Source of the DNA: a candidate division KSB1 bacterium
GTDB lineage: Bacteria; Zhuqueibacterota; Zhuqueibacteria; Residuimicrobiales; Krinioviventaceae
Assembly: GCA_034521575.1 (NCBI GenBank)
Contig: JAXHMJ010000003.1
Location: 186,001 to 250,000, forward strand
Length of the DNA: 64,000 nt
Reading direction: 5' to 3'
This document shows positions 28,589 to 38,370 of the stretch, piece by piece. The stretch's first letter is position 1. Every line of letters begins with the position of its first letter. The notes under the pieces were generated by a model that was not told where the DNA came from, searched no databases, and worked only from the letters and a program-made list of their open reading frames with translations. The position numbers and the translations under genes are program-made.

Positions 28589-28615
28589 GATTAAAACATA
28601 TCAAGGAGCGATTCA

Positions 28616-29767
28616 ATGAGAATGAAAACATTACCGATTTTTCTGGTGTTTCTATGCATGGGATTCGGAGATGCTGTAGGCCCGTTTGTCGGCCTGGCCA
28701 AAGAAACCTTTCAGCTTTCCAATACCATGGCCCAGTTGATTCCGTTTACGGGATTTTTAATGTTTGGATTGTTGTCCGTGCCCATGGGAGTGTTTCAGGA
28801 CAAACACGGTAAAAAAAACGTGCTATTGACAGGGGTTTTGATTATGCTGATTGGATTGCTGATTCCGACTATTTTTGGATTCAGCTATTACGCCCTGTTT
28901 CTGGTTACCATTCTGCTTTTGGGTGCCGGTGCGACCATCCTTCAGGTGGCCGGCAACCCGATCATGCGCGACGTTTCAGCCGAAGGAAAATATTCGAGAA
29001 ACCTGTCTCTGGCTCAGTTCGTCAAAGCCATTGGTTCGTTATCCGGTCCGCTGATTCCGGCGGGCGCCGCTTATTTTTACAGCCGGGACTGGCGAGTGAT
29101 TTTCCCGGTTTACAGTATCGCGCTGATGTTGACTTTATTATTGATTGCGTTTATGCGGATTCACGAAAAAGAGGTCAAAGAAAAGACCGCCAGTTTCAAA
29201 TCCTGCTTGTCTCTGCTGAAAGATAAATTTGTTCTGATGATGGTGCTCGGTATTTTTCTCTATGTCGGATCCGAGGTGAGCATGAGTTCAGGAGTTCCCA
29301 TTTATCTCGAAAGCGAATTCGGTGTGGATATCAGCACTCTGGGTGTGCTGGGCGCCGGTTTGTTTTTTCTGACCCTGACCATCGGCCGTTTTGCCGGCGG
29401 TATCATTTTAAACTGGATGAAACCGGCTAATTTTCTCATGCTGACGGTGGTGTTGGCTGTGATTGGGATCATCGGCTTGTTTTTTGGCGTGCAGACGATT
29501 GCTATTATCAGCGTCATTTTAATCGGATTGAGTTTTGCCAATATTTTCCCGCTTATTTTTTCTATAACGGTAGACCGCATGCCGGAGCGCTCGAACGAAC
29601 TCTCCGGGCTCATGGTGACAGCGATCGTCGGCGGCGCTGTGCTGCCTCTCTTGATGGGTGTTTTGGCGGATCTGACGAATTCACTGATCGGCTTTCTGGT
29701 GCCGTTGGCGGCCATGCTGTATATCACCACTATTGCATTGAGTGTAAAACGAACAAATAATACTTGA
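28616..29767 (+). CDS. MFS sugar transporter (FucP/FHS-like)
   Basis: The protein has 12 predicted membrane helices in 383 residues, with the MFS loop-2 signature GVFQDKHGKKNVLL and a pattern resembling the fucose:proton symporter group, including GAGATILQVAGNPIMRDV in helix 4 (FucP carries a similar QxxxNP element). AAGGAG lies 8 nt before the ATG and 28 bp separate it from the fucosidase stop. It probably imports the monosaccharide released by the fucosidase; fucose itself is inferred from context. Confidence 0.82.
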   Translation: MRMKTLPIFLVFLCMGFGDAVGPFVGLAKETFQLSNTMAQLIPFTGFLMFGLLSVPMGVFQDKHGKKNVLLTGVLIMLIGLLIPTIFGFSYYALFLVTILLLGAGATILQVAGNPIMRDVSAEGKYSRNLSLAQFVKAIGSLSGPLIPAGAAYFYSRDWRVIFPVYSIALMLTLLLIAFMRIHEKEVKEKTASFKSCLSLLKDKFVLMMVLGIFLYVGSEVSMSSGVPIYLESEFGVDISTLGVLGAGLFFLTLTIGRFAGGIILNWMKPANFLMLTVVLAVIGIIGLFFGVQTIAIISVILIGLSFANIFPLIFSITVDRMPERSNELSGLMVTAIVGGAVLPLLMGVLADLTNSLIGFLVPLAAMLYITTIALSVKRTNNT

Positions 29768-29780
29768 AAAGGACAGAGGT

Positions 29781-30884
29781 ATGGATTACAGAACAGATGA
29801 ACGCATTGTTCTCACATTGGATGCCGGCGGTACCAACTTTGTGTTTTCGGCGATACAGGGCTGCCGCGAGATTATCGAGCCGGTCCGACTGCCGGCGCAT
29901 GCGAATGATCTGCAAAAAAGTTTGCAATCGCTTTCGGATGGATTTCATCAGGTCAAGAATAAACTGAGCGCCAAACCCGTAGCGATCAGTTTTGCCTTTC
30001 CCGGGCCGGCGGATTATCCGCGCGGGATTATCGGCGATTTGGGCAATTTGCCGGCGTATCGCGGCGGTGTGGCCCTGGGACCGATGCTGGAGGCCGAGTT
30101 TGATCTTCCGGTGTTTATCAATAATGACGGCGATCTGTATGCTTATGGTGAAGCTATTGACGGATTTCTGCCCAAAGTCAATAGCCGGCTGCGCGAATAC
30201 GGCACCCCGAGGCAGTTTCATAATTTATTTGCCGTTACCCTGGGAACCGGATTCGGCGGCGGCCTGGTAAGCAATAATTCATTGTATATCGGCGACAATG
30301 CCGCAGCCTGCGAAATCTGGATTACCCGCAACAAACTGCACCCGGATTCGTTTGCAGAGGAAGGCGCCAGTATCCGGGCGGTTCGCCGGGTCTATGCTGA
30401 ACACGCGGATATCAGTTTCGATGATGCGCCGGAACCCAAAGATATTTATGCGATTGCGACGGGGGAAAAACGAGGAAACCGGGAAGCAGCCGTAAAAGCG
30501 TTCGATGAACTGGGCGAGGTTGTCGGTGACGCCCTGGCGAACGCGGTCACGCTGTTTGACAGTCTGATCGTCATCGGCGGCGGACTGAGCGGCGCTCATG
30601 CACTGTTTCTGCCGGCCGTGGTTCGGGAAATGAACAGCAAGCTAAAGACGCGGGGCGGCGAATCTGTTGACCGGCTGGTACAAAACGTGTATAATCTGGA
30701 AGATGAGCAGCAATGTCAATCATTTCTAAAAGGTGAGGTTACCACTATCACCGTGCCGGGAACGGAAGAACTAGTGAAATATGATCCGGAAAAACGCATC
30801 GGTGTCGGTGTGGCTTCTCTGGAGACCAGTCAGGCTGTTTCTGTTGGCGCGTATGCCTTTGCCCTGGATAATCAGTACAAATGA
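29781..30884 (+). CDS. ROK-family sugar kinase or regulator-derived protein
   Basis: The ATP-binding ASKHA motif LTLDAGGTNFVFSAIQG opens the chain; FINNDGDLYAYGEA gives the catalytic Asp region, VTLGTGFGGGLV the phosphate-2 loop, and VIGGGLSGAH the adenosine site. The zinc-binding CxCGxxGCxE block of typical ROK kinases is not visible, and at 367 residues it is longer than usual because of an extra C-terminal segment around TRGGESVDRLVQNVYNLEDE. It lies 13 bp after the transporter gene. A sugar kinase role is probable; fucose kinases known to me are not ROK proteins, so the substrate is uncertain. Confidence 0.78.
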   Translation: MDYRTDERIVLTLDAGGTNFVFSAIQGCREIIEPVRLPAHANDLQKSLQSLSDGFHQVKNKLSAKPVAISFAFPGPADYPRGIIGDLGNLPAYRGGVALGPMLEAEFDLPVFINNDGDLYAYGEAIDGFLPKVNSRLREYGTPRQFHNLFAVTLGTGFGGGLVSNNSLYIGDNAAACEIWITRNKLHPDSFAEEGASIRAVRRVYAEHADISFDDAPEPKDIYAIATGEKRGNREAAVKAFDELGEVVGDALANAVTLFDSLIVIGGGLSGAHALFLPAVVREMNSKLKTRGGESVDRLVQNVYNLEDEQQCQSFLKGEVTTITVPGTEELVKYDPEKRIGVGVASLETSQAVSVGAYAFALDNQYK

Positions 30885-30897
30885 TCGGAGGTAAGCT

Positions 30898-32343
30898 ATG
30901 ACCCAAACAACAAGACGGCATTTTCTACAGACCTGTTCCGCCGGATTCGCTGCAGCAGCTCTCGGTACGCTGCCAGGCTGTTCTCAACCGAAATCTCTTC
31001 CCAATCTTGTCATTATCTTTACGGATGACCAGGGATACGCTGATGTCGGAGTTTACGGCGCTCAGGGATTCGAAACCCCGAATCTGGACCAAATGGCCCA
31101 GGCGGGACGCCGGTTTACGGATTTTCATGTGGCATCTCCCGTCTGTTCGCCGAGCCGGGCGGCATTGCTCACCGGATGCTATCCGCAGCGGGTGGGATTG
31201 CCCATGGTGCTGTTCCCGGACGGTCCGGAATGGACAAAAGGCAAATCAGAACTCGGTTTGAACGAAAACGAAACCACGTTGGCGGAATTGTTGAAATCGA
31301 AAGGATATCGCACGGCGTGCTACGGCAAATGGCATTTGGGGCATCATGAACCGTTTCTGCCCGTCAATCACGGATTCGATGACTATTTCGGTCTGCCCTA
31401 CAGCAATGACATGCGGCCCGAAGATAATCCGGCCTATCCGCCGCTGCCACTGATTCAGGGTACCGAGGTCATTGAAGAGAATCCGGATCAATCGCTGCTC
31501 ACCCGGCGCTATACGCAAAAAGCGCTCGAGTTTATCAACAAAAATGCGGATCAGCCGTTTTTCCTGTATTTGGCGCACAGCATGCCGCATGTACCGTTGT
31601 ATCGATCCGATCGGTTTGCTGGTATTTCCGAACAGGGCGTATACGGAGATGTGATCCGGGAAATCGACTGGTCCGTGGGGCAGGTTCTGAAAACTCTAAA
31701 AGACAATGGATTGGATGATAACACTCTAATTGTATTTGTCAGTGACAATGGACCCTGGACGGTTTTCGGTAATCACGGCGGGTCGGCGGGACCGCTGCGC
31801 GGCTGCAAACAGACCGTGTTTGAAGGCGGACAGCGGGTTCCCTGCATCATGCGCTGGCCCGGCAAAATTCCGGAAAACAGCGTTTGTGACTCATTTGCAA
31901 CCACTATGGATATGCTGCCGACGATGGCGGCTTTGGTGAATGCCGATCTGCCGCCGCGCAAAATTGACGGTCATGATATCCGTCCGCTGGTGTTTGCTGA
32001 TGCGAATGCTGAAACCCCCTATGAGGCGTTTTATTATTACGATGGACCCACCTTAAAAGCGGTGCGCAGCGGCAAATGGAAACTGCATGTACCGCATGAC
32101 TACAAGGGCGTCAAACAGGCGGGCATGGACGGCGAAAAGGGAACCTATTTTTATCAAAAAATCGAGCTGTCCCTGTTTGATCTGGAGCAGGATATCAATG
32201 AAGATCAGAATGTAGCCGACCAGCACCCCGAGGTGGTCCAACGACTGTTGGCCGCTGTCGAACAGGCTCGAGCAGATCTGGGGGATCATGACCGGAAGGG
32301 CAAGGGTGTGCGGCCGTGCGGTCATTTAAAAGACTATAGTTAA
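30898..32343 (+). CDS. Arylsulfatase A-type S1 sulfatase, Tat/lipoprotein-exported
   Basis: A twin-arginine lipoprotein-like signal (MTQTTRRHFLQTCSAGFAAAALGTLPGC) is followed by the sulfatase core: LVIIFTDDQGYADVGVYG with the calcium Asp pair, and the formylglycine site PVCSPSRAALLTG with catalytic Cys at residue 83. GKWHLG, VSDNGPWT and a conserved C-terminal subdomain follow. All are intact. The Cys must be converted to formylglycine by a maturase that is not in this window. The gene closes the fucosidase operon and would remove sulfate esters from the same glycan. A terminator lies 8 bp after the stop. Confidence 0.92.
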   Translation: MTQTTRRHFLQTCSAGFAAAALGTLPGCSQPKSLPNLVIIFTDDQGYADVGVYGAQGFETPNLDQMAQAGRRFTDFHVASPVCSPSRAALLTGCYPQRVGLPMVLFPDGPEWTKGKSELGLNENETTLAELLKSKGYRTACYGKWHLGHHEPFLPVNHGFDDYFGLPYSNDMRPEDNPAYPPLPLIQGTEVIEENPDQSLLTRRYTQKALEFINKNADQPFFLYLAHSMPHVPLYRSDRFAGISEQGVYGDVIREIDWSVGQVLKTLKDNGLDDNTLIVFVSDNGPWTVFGNHGGSAGPLRGCKQTVFEGGQRVPCIMRWPGKIPENSVCDSFATTMDMLPTMAALVNADLPPRKIDGHDIRPLVFADANAETPYEAFYYYDGPTLKAVRSGKWKLHVPHDYKGVKQAGMDGEKGTYFYQKIELSLFDLEQDINEDQNVADQHPEVVQRLLAAVEQARADLGDHDRKGKGVRPCGHLKDYS

Positions 32344-32350
32344 AACCCGG

Positions 32351-32385
32351 GATCACCGGATATATCAATTCCGGTGATCTTTTTT
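32351..32385. terminator. Bidirectional terminator between convergent genes
   Basis: GATCACCGG / CCGGTGATC forms a 9-bp perfect stem followed by six T residues on the plus strand; A residues on the other side serve the minus-strand MFS gene, whose last codons overlap it. Confidence 0.85.
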
Positions 32386-33540
32386 CCCGCCCGGCAGCAG
32401 CCAAACCGCCGGAATCCCCAGCAGCGATACAAGCGCCGCAATTTTAAAACTTGTTTCCAGTGTCCATAAATCACCCATGCCGCCAATGAGTACAGAGACC
32501 AGTGAACCGGCTGTAAAATTAATGGTCATATAAATCCCGTTAATCAATGCCGGCCGGCCGGAGCCGTTATCCTGCACCAGCGCCAATAGAACCGGGCCGG
32601 AGGCAAAGATAAAAAAGCCCAGGAGAATCAGAACGGGGATACGGATCAGCGTGCCTGAAATGATGAATATCCACATTAATACAGGAGCGGCGATAGAGAT
32701 AATGATCAAGGTTGGTTTTCTGCCGATTTTGTCGGATATGCTGCCCGACAGGAATGTACCCGCTGCGCCGGAAAGCTGCAGAATGGACAACAGTCCGCCG
32801 CCGGTCCAGGCCGAAGCGCCCTTGGCTGTCATAAAGGTGGGCAGAAACGTGGTAAACGCGTTTTTGGTCAGCGCCCGGAAAAACACAACCGCAGACAGGG
32901 TGAGGAAAAACGGCGCCAATCCTCTCAATGTCCTGAAAAGATGCGGACGCCGGGATTCACTGTGATTCTGCACCTTGACCGTGTGCAGTCGCCAATGCAA
33001 AACTCCCGAGGCAAGCAGTCCGAACGGGGTCAGTTTCCATGAACCCTCCAGGCCCCACAGCGAGACTGCGCCGAGTATGGTCAAGGGTCCGAGGGTGCGG
33101 GCCAGTTCACCGCCCAGCATGTAAAAGCTCATACCCTTGCCGATGCGGTTGCCGGATAAATTGCGAATGATGACCGGGGCCGGCACATGGAACATGGTGG
33201 AACTGATTCCCATGACAATCAACAGGATGACAGCTGCTGTATAAGACGGCGCCAGTCCCAGTAAGCTCATGACAACCGTGGTCAGCGCCGGTGAAACAAT
33301 TAAAAAGGTTTTCATTGACAGCCGGTCCGCGAGAATCCCTACCAAAGGATTCAGCAGGGACGGCAAACGCTGAAATACGGATAACAATCCGGCCAGCGAA
33401 TAGGATATCCCCAGTTTTTCGATCAGGAATGGTAAAAGCGGTGCAAGAAACGATGAATAAATATCATGAATCATGTGCGCCGCACTGACCGTGATCACGT
33501 TGGTATATTGGAAATCTGATGTTTTGCTTTTGTTTTGCAT
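32365..33540 (-). CDS. MFS transporter, fosmidomycin-resistance (Fsr)-like
   Basis: The start at 33540 gives a 391-residue, 12-helix protein. It opens with VSAAHMIHDIYSSFLAPLLPFLI, typical of the Fsr-like subgroup, and has the loop motif GILADRLSMKTFLIVSPAL and a second copy at GSISDKIGRKPTLII. Such proteins export small molecules or sugars; the substrate is unknown. The frame opens 100 codons further upstream but that part has no membrane-protein character. It converges on the sulfatase gene. Confidence 0.8.
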   Translation of the reverse strand: MQNKSKTSDFQYTNVITVSAAHMIHDIYSSFLAPLLPFLIEKLGISYSLAGLLSVFQRLPSLLNPLVGILADRLSMKTFLIVSPALTTVVMSLLGLAPSYTAAVILLIVMGISSTMFHVPAPVIIRNLSGNRIGKGMSFYMLGGELARTLGPLTILGAVSLWGLEGSWKLTPFGLLASGVLHWRLHTVKVQNHSESRRPHLFRTLRGLAPFFLTLSAVVFFRALTKNAFTTFLPTFMTAKGASAWTGGGLLSILQLSGAAGTFLSGSISDKIGRKPTLIIISIAAPVLMWIFIISGTLIRIPVLILLGFFIFASGPVLLALVQDNGSGRPALINGIYMTINFTAGSLVSVLIGGMGDLWTLETSFKIAALVSLLGIPAVWLLPGGKKDHRN

Positions 33541-33870
33541 TCGAATGTTGTATTTTAAAACAGTCCGAAATATAAGACTATTTTGAGGCAAATCAAACAG
33601 GCAGATTAAAAAAAACAGCAAAACTTGCAGGAGCTTGCCGCGAAAACGTCTCCAAAGCACAGGATGCGTGTCGGATTTGATGCCGGTCGTGCGTTGCGAG
33701 TGCGGATTCTGATCTGCACAGCTTGGCCAAAACGACAGGCCGAGACCAAGAACTGGCCGCTGGATTGTGCCGATGCCTTGAGCGAACTCGAAAGTGATGC
33801 GCTGCCGAAGCGTATGACAAAACGCCAGGGTCAAGCTCTGCAACTGTAATTGAACTGCAAACGGAAAGCG
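33541..33870. other. Intergenic stretch without recognisable gene
   Basis: About 330 bp between the divergently placed MFS gene and the convergent end of the amidohydrolase gene. Open frames run through it on both strands, but none starts properly or resembles a known protein. One short frame (SDLHSLAKTTGRDQELAAGL, near 33705-33765) has a faint likeness to DNA-alkylation-repair helices and may be a remnant; I would not call it a gene. Confidence 0.4.
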
Positions 33871-34689
33871 TCAGCGTTCGGCGTCATGTGCATCCCAGGC
33901 AGCAAGCAGAGGGTTGGCGTTGGTCAGCAGCTGCTTGATCTGCAAGTCTGACAAGTTCAGTCGGGACCCCAGTTGTTGTAGTGTCTCCGCGGGCCGGTAA
34001 AGCGGATAATCGCTGCCAAAGCAAATATGGTCTCGGGGTATGGTGTTGAAAATGGCTTCAAGATCGGACTGGCTGATAAAATCCAGCGAACTGGAAGTAT
34101 CGATATAAATGTCCAGATCCCGATACTGTTCGACGACATACGGCCAGTGCAGGTAGCCGCCGAAATGAGCGGCTATCAGGTTGAGATCCGGAAACTTGCG
34201 CTTGATACGCGCCACCTTGTGCGGAGATGACGGTGACCGGTCCGGCGGCTGTTCATTTCCCACATGCAGCATCACCACAAAGCGGCCTTCAAGAGCAGCA
34301 AAAACAGACTCCAGCCGCGGATCCGCCAGATCAAAGCCCTGAAAATCCGCGTGCAGCTTGAGACCATGAATGCCATAAGATTCAAGTCGATTAAGCTCAG
34401 CTTCCCAATCCGCGTATTCCGGGTGAATGGTGCCGAAACTGTACAAGCCGGGACGACTGGTCTGTACCTGAATCGCCCAGTTGTTGGCCGGCATCACCTG
34501 GGCGGGACGTGTTGCGGCATTGTGGACAACGGCTTTGTCAATACCGGCAGCATCAAGATGACGCCGTAGATCGTCCAGGAGTCCGCTGCCCGCCGGTGCA
34601 ATGCTGTAAGTATCGGCAAGCTGCTGCAGCACACGGTCCGCGATTTTGGGACTGAACGCGTGGGTATGAATGTCAATCGTCGGCTGCAT
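33871..34689 (-). CDS. TIM-barrel amidohydrolase (amidohydrolase 2 family)
   Basis: Metal-dependent hydrolase features are clear: IDIHTHAF (HxH on strand 1), HGLKLHADFQ, MLHVGNE with the strand-5 His, LIAAHFGGYLHWP, and CFGSDYPLYR with the strand-8 Asp. The C-terminal NPLLAA is also typical. At 272 residues it matches the decarboxylase/lactonase-like branch. The substrate is unknown. GAAAGG lies upstream of the ATG. It is divergent from the pyruvate kinase gene. Confidence 0.82.
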   Translation of the reverse strand: MQPTIDIHTHAFSPKIADRVLQQLADTYSIAPAGSGLLDDLRRHLDAAGIDKAVVHNAATRPAQVMPANNWAIQVQTSRPGLYSFGTIHPEYADWEAELNRLESYGIHGLKLHADFQGFDLADPRLESVFAALEGRFVVMLHVGNEQPPDRSPSSPHKVARIKRKFPDLNLIAAHFGGYLHWPYVVEQYRDLDIYIDTSSSLDFISQSDLEAIFNTIPRDHICFGSDYPLYRPAETLQQLGSRLNLSDLQIKQLLTNANPLLAAWDAHDAER

Positions 34690-34787
34690 ATCAAAGGCCT
34701 TTCGTTATACGTCTTTTTAAAAAATGTACCCGGTTGATTCAAGCGAATAAAGATACTAAATTTAAGCGAAAACTAAAAGGAGCGCCT

Positions 34788-35839
34788 ATGCGAACCGAAA
34801 TACTGGCCACCCTGGGTCCGGCAACCATCGATAAAATCAATGATCTTTGTCAAAACGGTATTTCCGGAGTCCGCATCAACAGTTCGCATGGCGAAAAAAG
34901 TGAATATATCCGCATGATCCATGACTTTCGTGACTGCACCCCCACCGGATATGTTCTATTTGATATCAAAGGCCCCAAGATACGACTGGGCGATTTTCCG
35001 GACCCTCTGCCGGTTCACAGCGGTGAGCGGATTACTCTGCTGGTTCCGGAAGAAAGCGAACAAGGATATCCAGTCGTTGATGATACCGCCCGCGGTATTC
35101 CGGTGAGTTATCCGAGTCTGGATCAATATATCAAGCCCGGGCATCGATTGCTGATCGATGACGGCTATGTGGGATTGCGTGTGGAATCTGTGCAGTCCGG
35201 AAAAATCCACTGCCGGGTGACATATGGCGATCAGCTTCGCTCGCGTAAAGGTCTGAATCATCCGGACACGGTGATTGATTATCCCTATACGATGCCCCAG
35301 GATGTAGAAATGATCGAATTTGCGATTCAGCAAAAGGTGGATTTTATTGCAGATTCGTTTACCCGCAATGCAGAGGATGTGCGCGAAATGCGCGGGCGGC
35401 TTTGGGGGACGGACATTCGGATTGTTTCAAAAATCGAGAATCCGGAAGGAATTCGAAATTTCGATGCCATTCTGCAAGAGACGGATGCCATCATGATTGC
35501 GCGCGGCGATTTGGGGTGGAACTGGAAGCCTGGAAACTACCCGAGCTGCAGAAACAAATGATCGAGGCCTGCAATCGGGTCGGCAAACCCGTGATCACCG
35601 CCACCCAGATGCTGGAATCCATGATCGACAACCCGCATCCCAGTCGGGCGGATGTGAGCGATACAGCCAACGCCATTTATGACGGCTCGGATGTGATCAT
35701 GTTGTCCGGAGAAACTTCAATCGGCCGATATCCGCTTGATTGTGTGCGTATGATGAAGCGTATCGGTAAAGAGGTGGAACATACCCGGCGTTACCAAAGC
35801 AAAAAGAAAAACGTCCACACACTGACGGAATTAATTTAA
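34788..35839 (+). CDS. pyk: Short pyruvate kinase-like protein, frameshifted
   Basis: The chain has pyruvate kinase blocks in order: [33 protein letters not shown], a B domain, [10 protein letters not shown] with the catalytic Lys, [10 protein letters not shown], and after the break [45 protein letters not shown] base is missing near 35514 (GGGGT where GGGGGT restores [14 protein letters not shown]). AAAAGGAG precedes the ATG. The rebuilt protein is about 350 residues and ends where the allosteric C-terminal domain should begin, so it is a naturally short variant. Whether it makes pyruvate in glycolysis or acts on another phosphoenol substrate is open. Confidence 0.82.
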
Positions 35840-36915
35840 TAGACTTGGTCTTTTAGAGCTGAATCAATGATCCCGCCGCCGATGAGCCTGTCACCCTGAT
35901 ACAGGACAGCGCTTTGTCCGGGGGTGACTGAGGGACGCGCATGCTCGAAACGCAGGGTAAAGGAATCGTCATTGACATGCGTGATCATCGCAGCCGCACC
36001 GGGATCATTGTATCGAATATGGGCTGTAACCGGTGTGCCCGGGTCTGGCCGGGAAACCGAAACCCAGTTGGCGTTATCAGCGTGCAGGCCGTTTGCCAGC
36101 AAATCCGAACGGTCACCGATCCGGATACGGTTGTGGTCGGCATCGATTTCCACAACATAGGCGGGCTTGCCCAGAGCGATACCCAGTCCTTTGCGCTGTC
36201 CGATGGTGTAAAACGGAATGCCTTTGTGTTCCCCCAGCACATTCCCTTGCATGTCTACAATTTCCCCGGGTTCAATTTTAACCCCCTCTTTTTTGAGCGT
36301 TTCAATGAGAAAGCGTTTGTAATCATCGTCCGGAATAAAGCAGACATCCTGACTCTCGGATTTGTGCGCAATATCCAGGCCGGAATTATGAGCGATTTCA
36401 CGTACATTGGATTTGGAGAGTCCTTCCAGCGGAAACATACTGCGGGCCAGCTGATCCTGCGTCAGGCGCCACAGGGCATAAGATTGATCCTTGTCCCGGT
36501 TTTCGGAACGTATTAGCTGATAGCGACTGTTTCGAAACAGACGCACATAATGCCCGGTAGCCATATACTCTGCTCCTTGTTCCAGAGCCTTTTGCTGCAA
36601 CAGCCCCCATTTGATGGTTCGATTGCAGGTGACACAGGGATTGGGTGTGCGCCCGGCAAGATACTCGCGGATAAATTCATGAATGACTCTGTGCTGGAAA
36701 TCCGATTGCAGTGAGTAGAGACGATGCTCAATACCCAGCGTTTGGCAAACACGCCGGGCATCCTCTGCCGCCTGAGCCGCTCTCCGGCATTTTGACTCGT
36801 AATGAATCATGGTGATGCCGAACACGCTATATCCCTGTTTCAGCAACAGAACAGCGGCTGCGGAACTGTCCACACCGCCGCTCATGGCCACGCCTGTAAT
36901 GATGGTTGTTTGCAT
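35836..36915 (-). CDS. mnmA: tRNA-specific 2-thiouridylase MnmA
   Basis: MnmA thiolates U34 of tRNA Lys, Glu and Gln. The PP-loop [12 protein letters not shown] is at the N-terminus, the first catalytic Cys is in [15 protein letters not shown], the second in ESQDVCFI, and TGHYVRL and [13 protein letters not shown] are all present. Length (359) is standard. Its 3' end overlaps that of the pyruvate kinase gene by 4 bp on the opposite strand. Confidence 0.95.
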   Translation of the reverse strand: MQTTIITGVAMSGGVDSSAAAVLLLKQGYSVFGITMIHYESKCRRAAQAAEDARRVCQTLGIEHRLYSLQSDFQHRVIHEFIREYLAGRTPNPCVTCNRTIKWGLLQQKALEQGAEYMATGHYVRLFRNSRYQLIRSENRDKDQSYALWRLTQDQLARSMFPLEGLSKSNVREIAHNSGLDIAHKSESQDVCFIPDDDYKRFLIETLKKEGVKIEPGEIVDMQGNVLGEHKGIPFYTIGQRKGLGIALGKPAYVVEIDADHNRIRIGDRSDLLANGLHADNANWVSVSRPDPGTPVTAHIRYNDPGAAAMITHVNDDSFTLRFEHARPSVTPGQSAVLYQGDRLIGGGIIDSALKDQVY

Positions 36916-36985
36916 AGATTGCTTTTTTTATGTTATAGTATTTTGACGCATGGGCCCGGGTTCCCGGCGACCGGGATTCGGCCGG

Positions 36986-38203
36986 TTACCAGGCCTCCGC
37001 ATTTGGATTTGTTTCCTGAATATACAAAATTTCTGTTTTGTAGGTGGTTCGATCATATCCGGTTGATTTGAAAAGAAACTCAAAGAAATCGGGTAGACGA
37101 CCAAACCGCCGGATCATAATCTGGTTCAGGGTTTTGATGCTTTCCGGATCAGTCAGATACTTTACGATTCCTGTGGTGCCGGTTTCGTGGAAACTGGCCA
37201 GAATAATGATTGTGTTACCGCCGGGGCCGGGGATTTTTCTCACGCTGCCGTAATCGATGTGATATCTCTGCGGATCTGCATTATCCGTAAAATTGAGCGT
37301 GTCCGATCCGGTGTTCAATACGATCCGGTTCGGAAATACATGATAGGAAAGTTCAGAATGATTGAATGTAACATCCAGAATTCCCAATGTATGAAAAGAA
37401 CCGATAAAAAGAATATCATAGCTGCGCAAATCTTCCGCTGTCAGCAGAGAAGCCGGTTTCAGTTTATAAGAGAGTTGGGACAAAATGCTGTTGTTCAATT
37501 GAATAAACGGCCAGACACTGTTTTGCGGAAACAGATAATAGGGCAGAGGTCTCAAGTCATCCGGGTTGGATCGGGTCTGCAGAAAAGCCTCAAAGTCTTT
37601 TAACGAATTGATATTGTCTTTGCGGAGGATGGTTCGGGAGGCGGGGTCGGTGCCGTCTCTGACGTAAAAAAAATGATCGCCAAGAGCGACCAGGCGGGGG
37701 AAATCATGGTCTGTGATTGAATTCCACAACGGCGTAAAAACCATTTTTTTGCGGTTGCTCTGCAAAGTGCCTTGCGGTATTACAGAGAGATGCAGGTAAA
37801 GAATATATGCAAACAGCGCAAGAATAAAAAAGCATTTTTTGTGGGTTTTGATAAAGAAAAAGAGCCGGTTGATCTCGCTGTTCTGAGTGTGTACAAATCG
37901 GACCTGATAATGACCTTTGGGAATGACGAGTTTAACCGGATCCTTTTTACCCGAGTTGCTGTAATACTGTTCCAGTTTTTTTCGCAGCTTGTAAACAGAT
38001 ACGCGGACGCTCGTATCCTCAGCCGGATTAAAGGCTTTTTTGTGAAACAGATGTTCAGCGATGGTTTGTTCTTTGATCGTTTTTTTGTCAAGGCAGGCTT
38101 TAACCAGAAATTGCAGGAGGTTTTGATGCAGCGAGGAGTGTTTAAATTCCTGACTGGTCAATATCTTTTGCAGAATTTTATATTTGGTCTTTTCGTCAAT
38201 CAT
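36986..38203 (-). CDS. Membrane-anchored winged-helix regulator (ToxR-like architecture), paralogue 1
   Basis: The N-terminal ~105 residues form a winged helix of the kind seen in adenylate-cyclase-associated and acidobacterial membrane regulators: LLQFLVKACLDK, IAEHLFHKKAFNPAEDTSVRVSVYKLRKKLEQYY, and LVIPKGHYQVRF. One membrane helix follows (CFFILALFAYILYLHLSVI). The ~265-residue outer domain has VALGDHFFYV, YDILFIGSFHTLGIL, HIDYGSVRKIPGPGGNTIII and KSTGYDRTTYKTEILY. The 405-residue paralogue at 51787-53004 shares all these blocks. It is transcribed away from the GH9 gene and so probably controls it in response to an extracytoplasmic signal. The family name and ligand are unknown. Confidence 0.75.
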   Translation of the reverse strand: MIDEKTKYKILQKILTSQEFKHSSLHQNLLQFLVKACLDKKTIKEQTIAEHLFHKKAFNPAEDTSVRVSVYKLRKKLEQYYSNSGKKDPVKLVIPKGHYQVRFVHTQNSEINRLFFFIKTHKKCFFILALFAYILYLHLSVIPQGTLQSNRKKMVFTPLWNSITDHDFPRLVALGDHFFYVRDGTDPASRTILRKDNINSLKDFEAFLQTRSNPDDLRPLPYYLFPQNSVWPFIQLNNSILSQLSYKLKPASLLTAEDLRSYDILFIGSFHTLGILDVTFNHSELSYHVFPNRIVLNTGSDTLNFTDNADPQRYHIDYGSVRKIPGPGGNTIIILASFHETGTTGIVKYLTDPESIKTLNQIMIRRFGRLPDFFEFLFKSTGYDRTTYKTEILYIQETNPNAEAW

Positions 38204-38231
38204 ATCAATGTGTCTTTCAACTGAAGGTATG

Positions 38232-38278
38232 CTGTAAAAAATGCATATCCCGGATGTTTACTGCTGCTTTACAGTGAA
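38232..38278. promoter_or_regulatory. Candidate operator cluster between regulator 1 and GH9 gene
   Basis: The intergenic region carries CTGTAAA (38232-38238), GTTTACTG (38256-38263) and TTTACAGTGAA (38268-38278). These are three occurrences, in both orientations, of a TTTAC(A/T)G half-site; the last two are spaced 11 bp. The same half-site forms a stronger dyad before paralogue 2. Confidence 0.4.
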
Positions 38279-38370
38279 GATAACAGTTTTTAACTACATT
38301 TTCCATTAAAAATTAGCTAGATTATAAAGAATGTAGAATGGTTCTGTATGTTAAAGAAGAAAGGAAAATT

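Noticed and set aside
33593-33849. Overlapping open frames on both strands between the MFS and amidohydrolase genes
   Set aside because: Neither has a supported start or domain; the slight likeness to DNA-alkylation-repair helices is too short to call.
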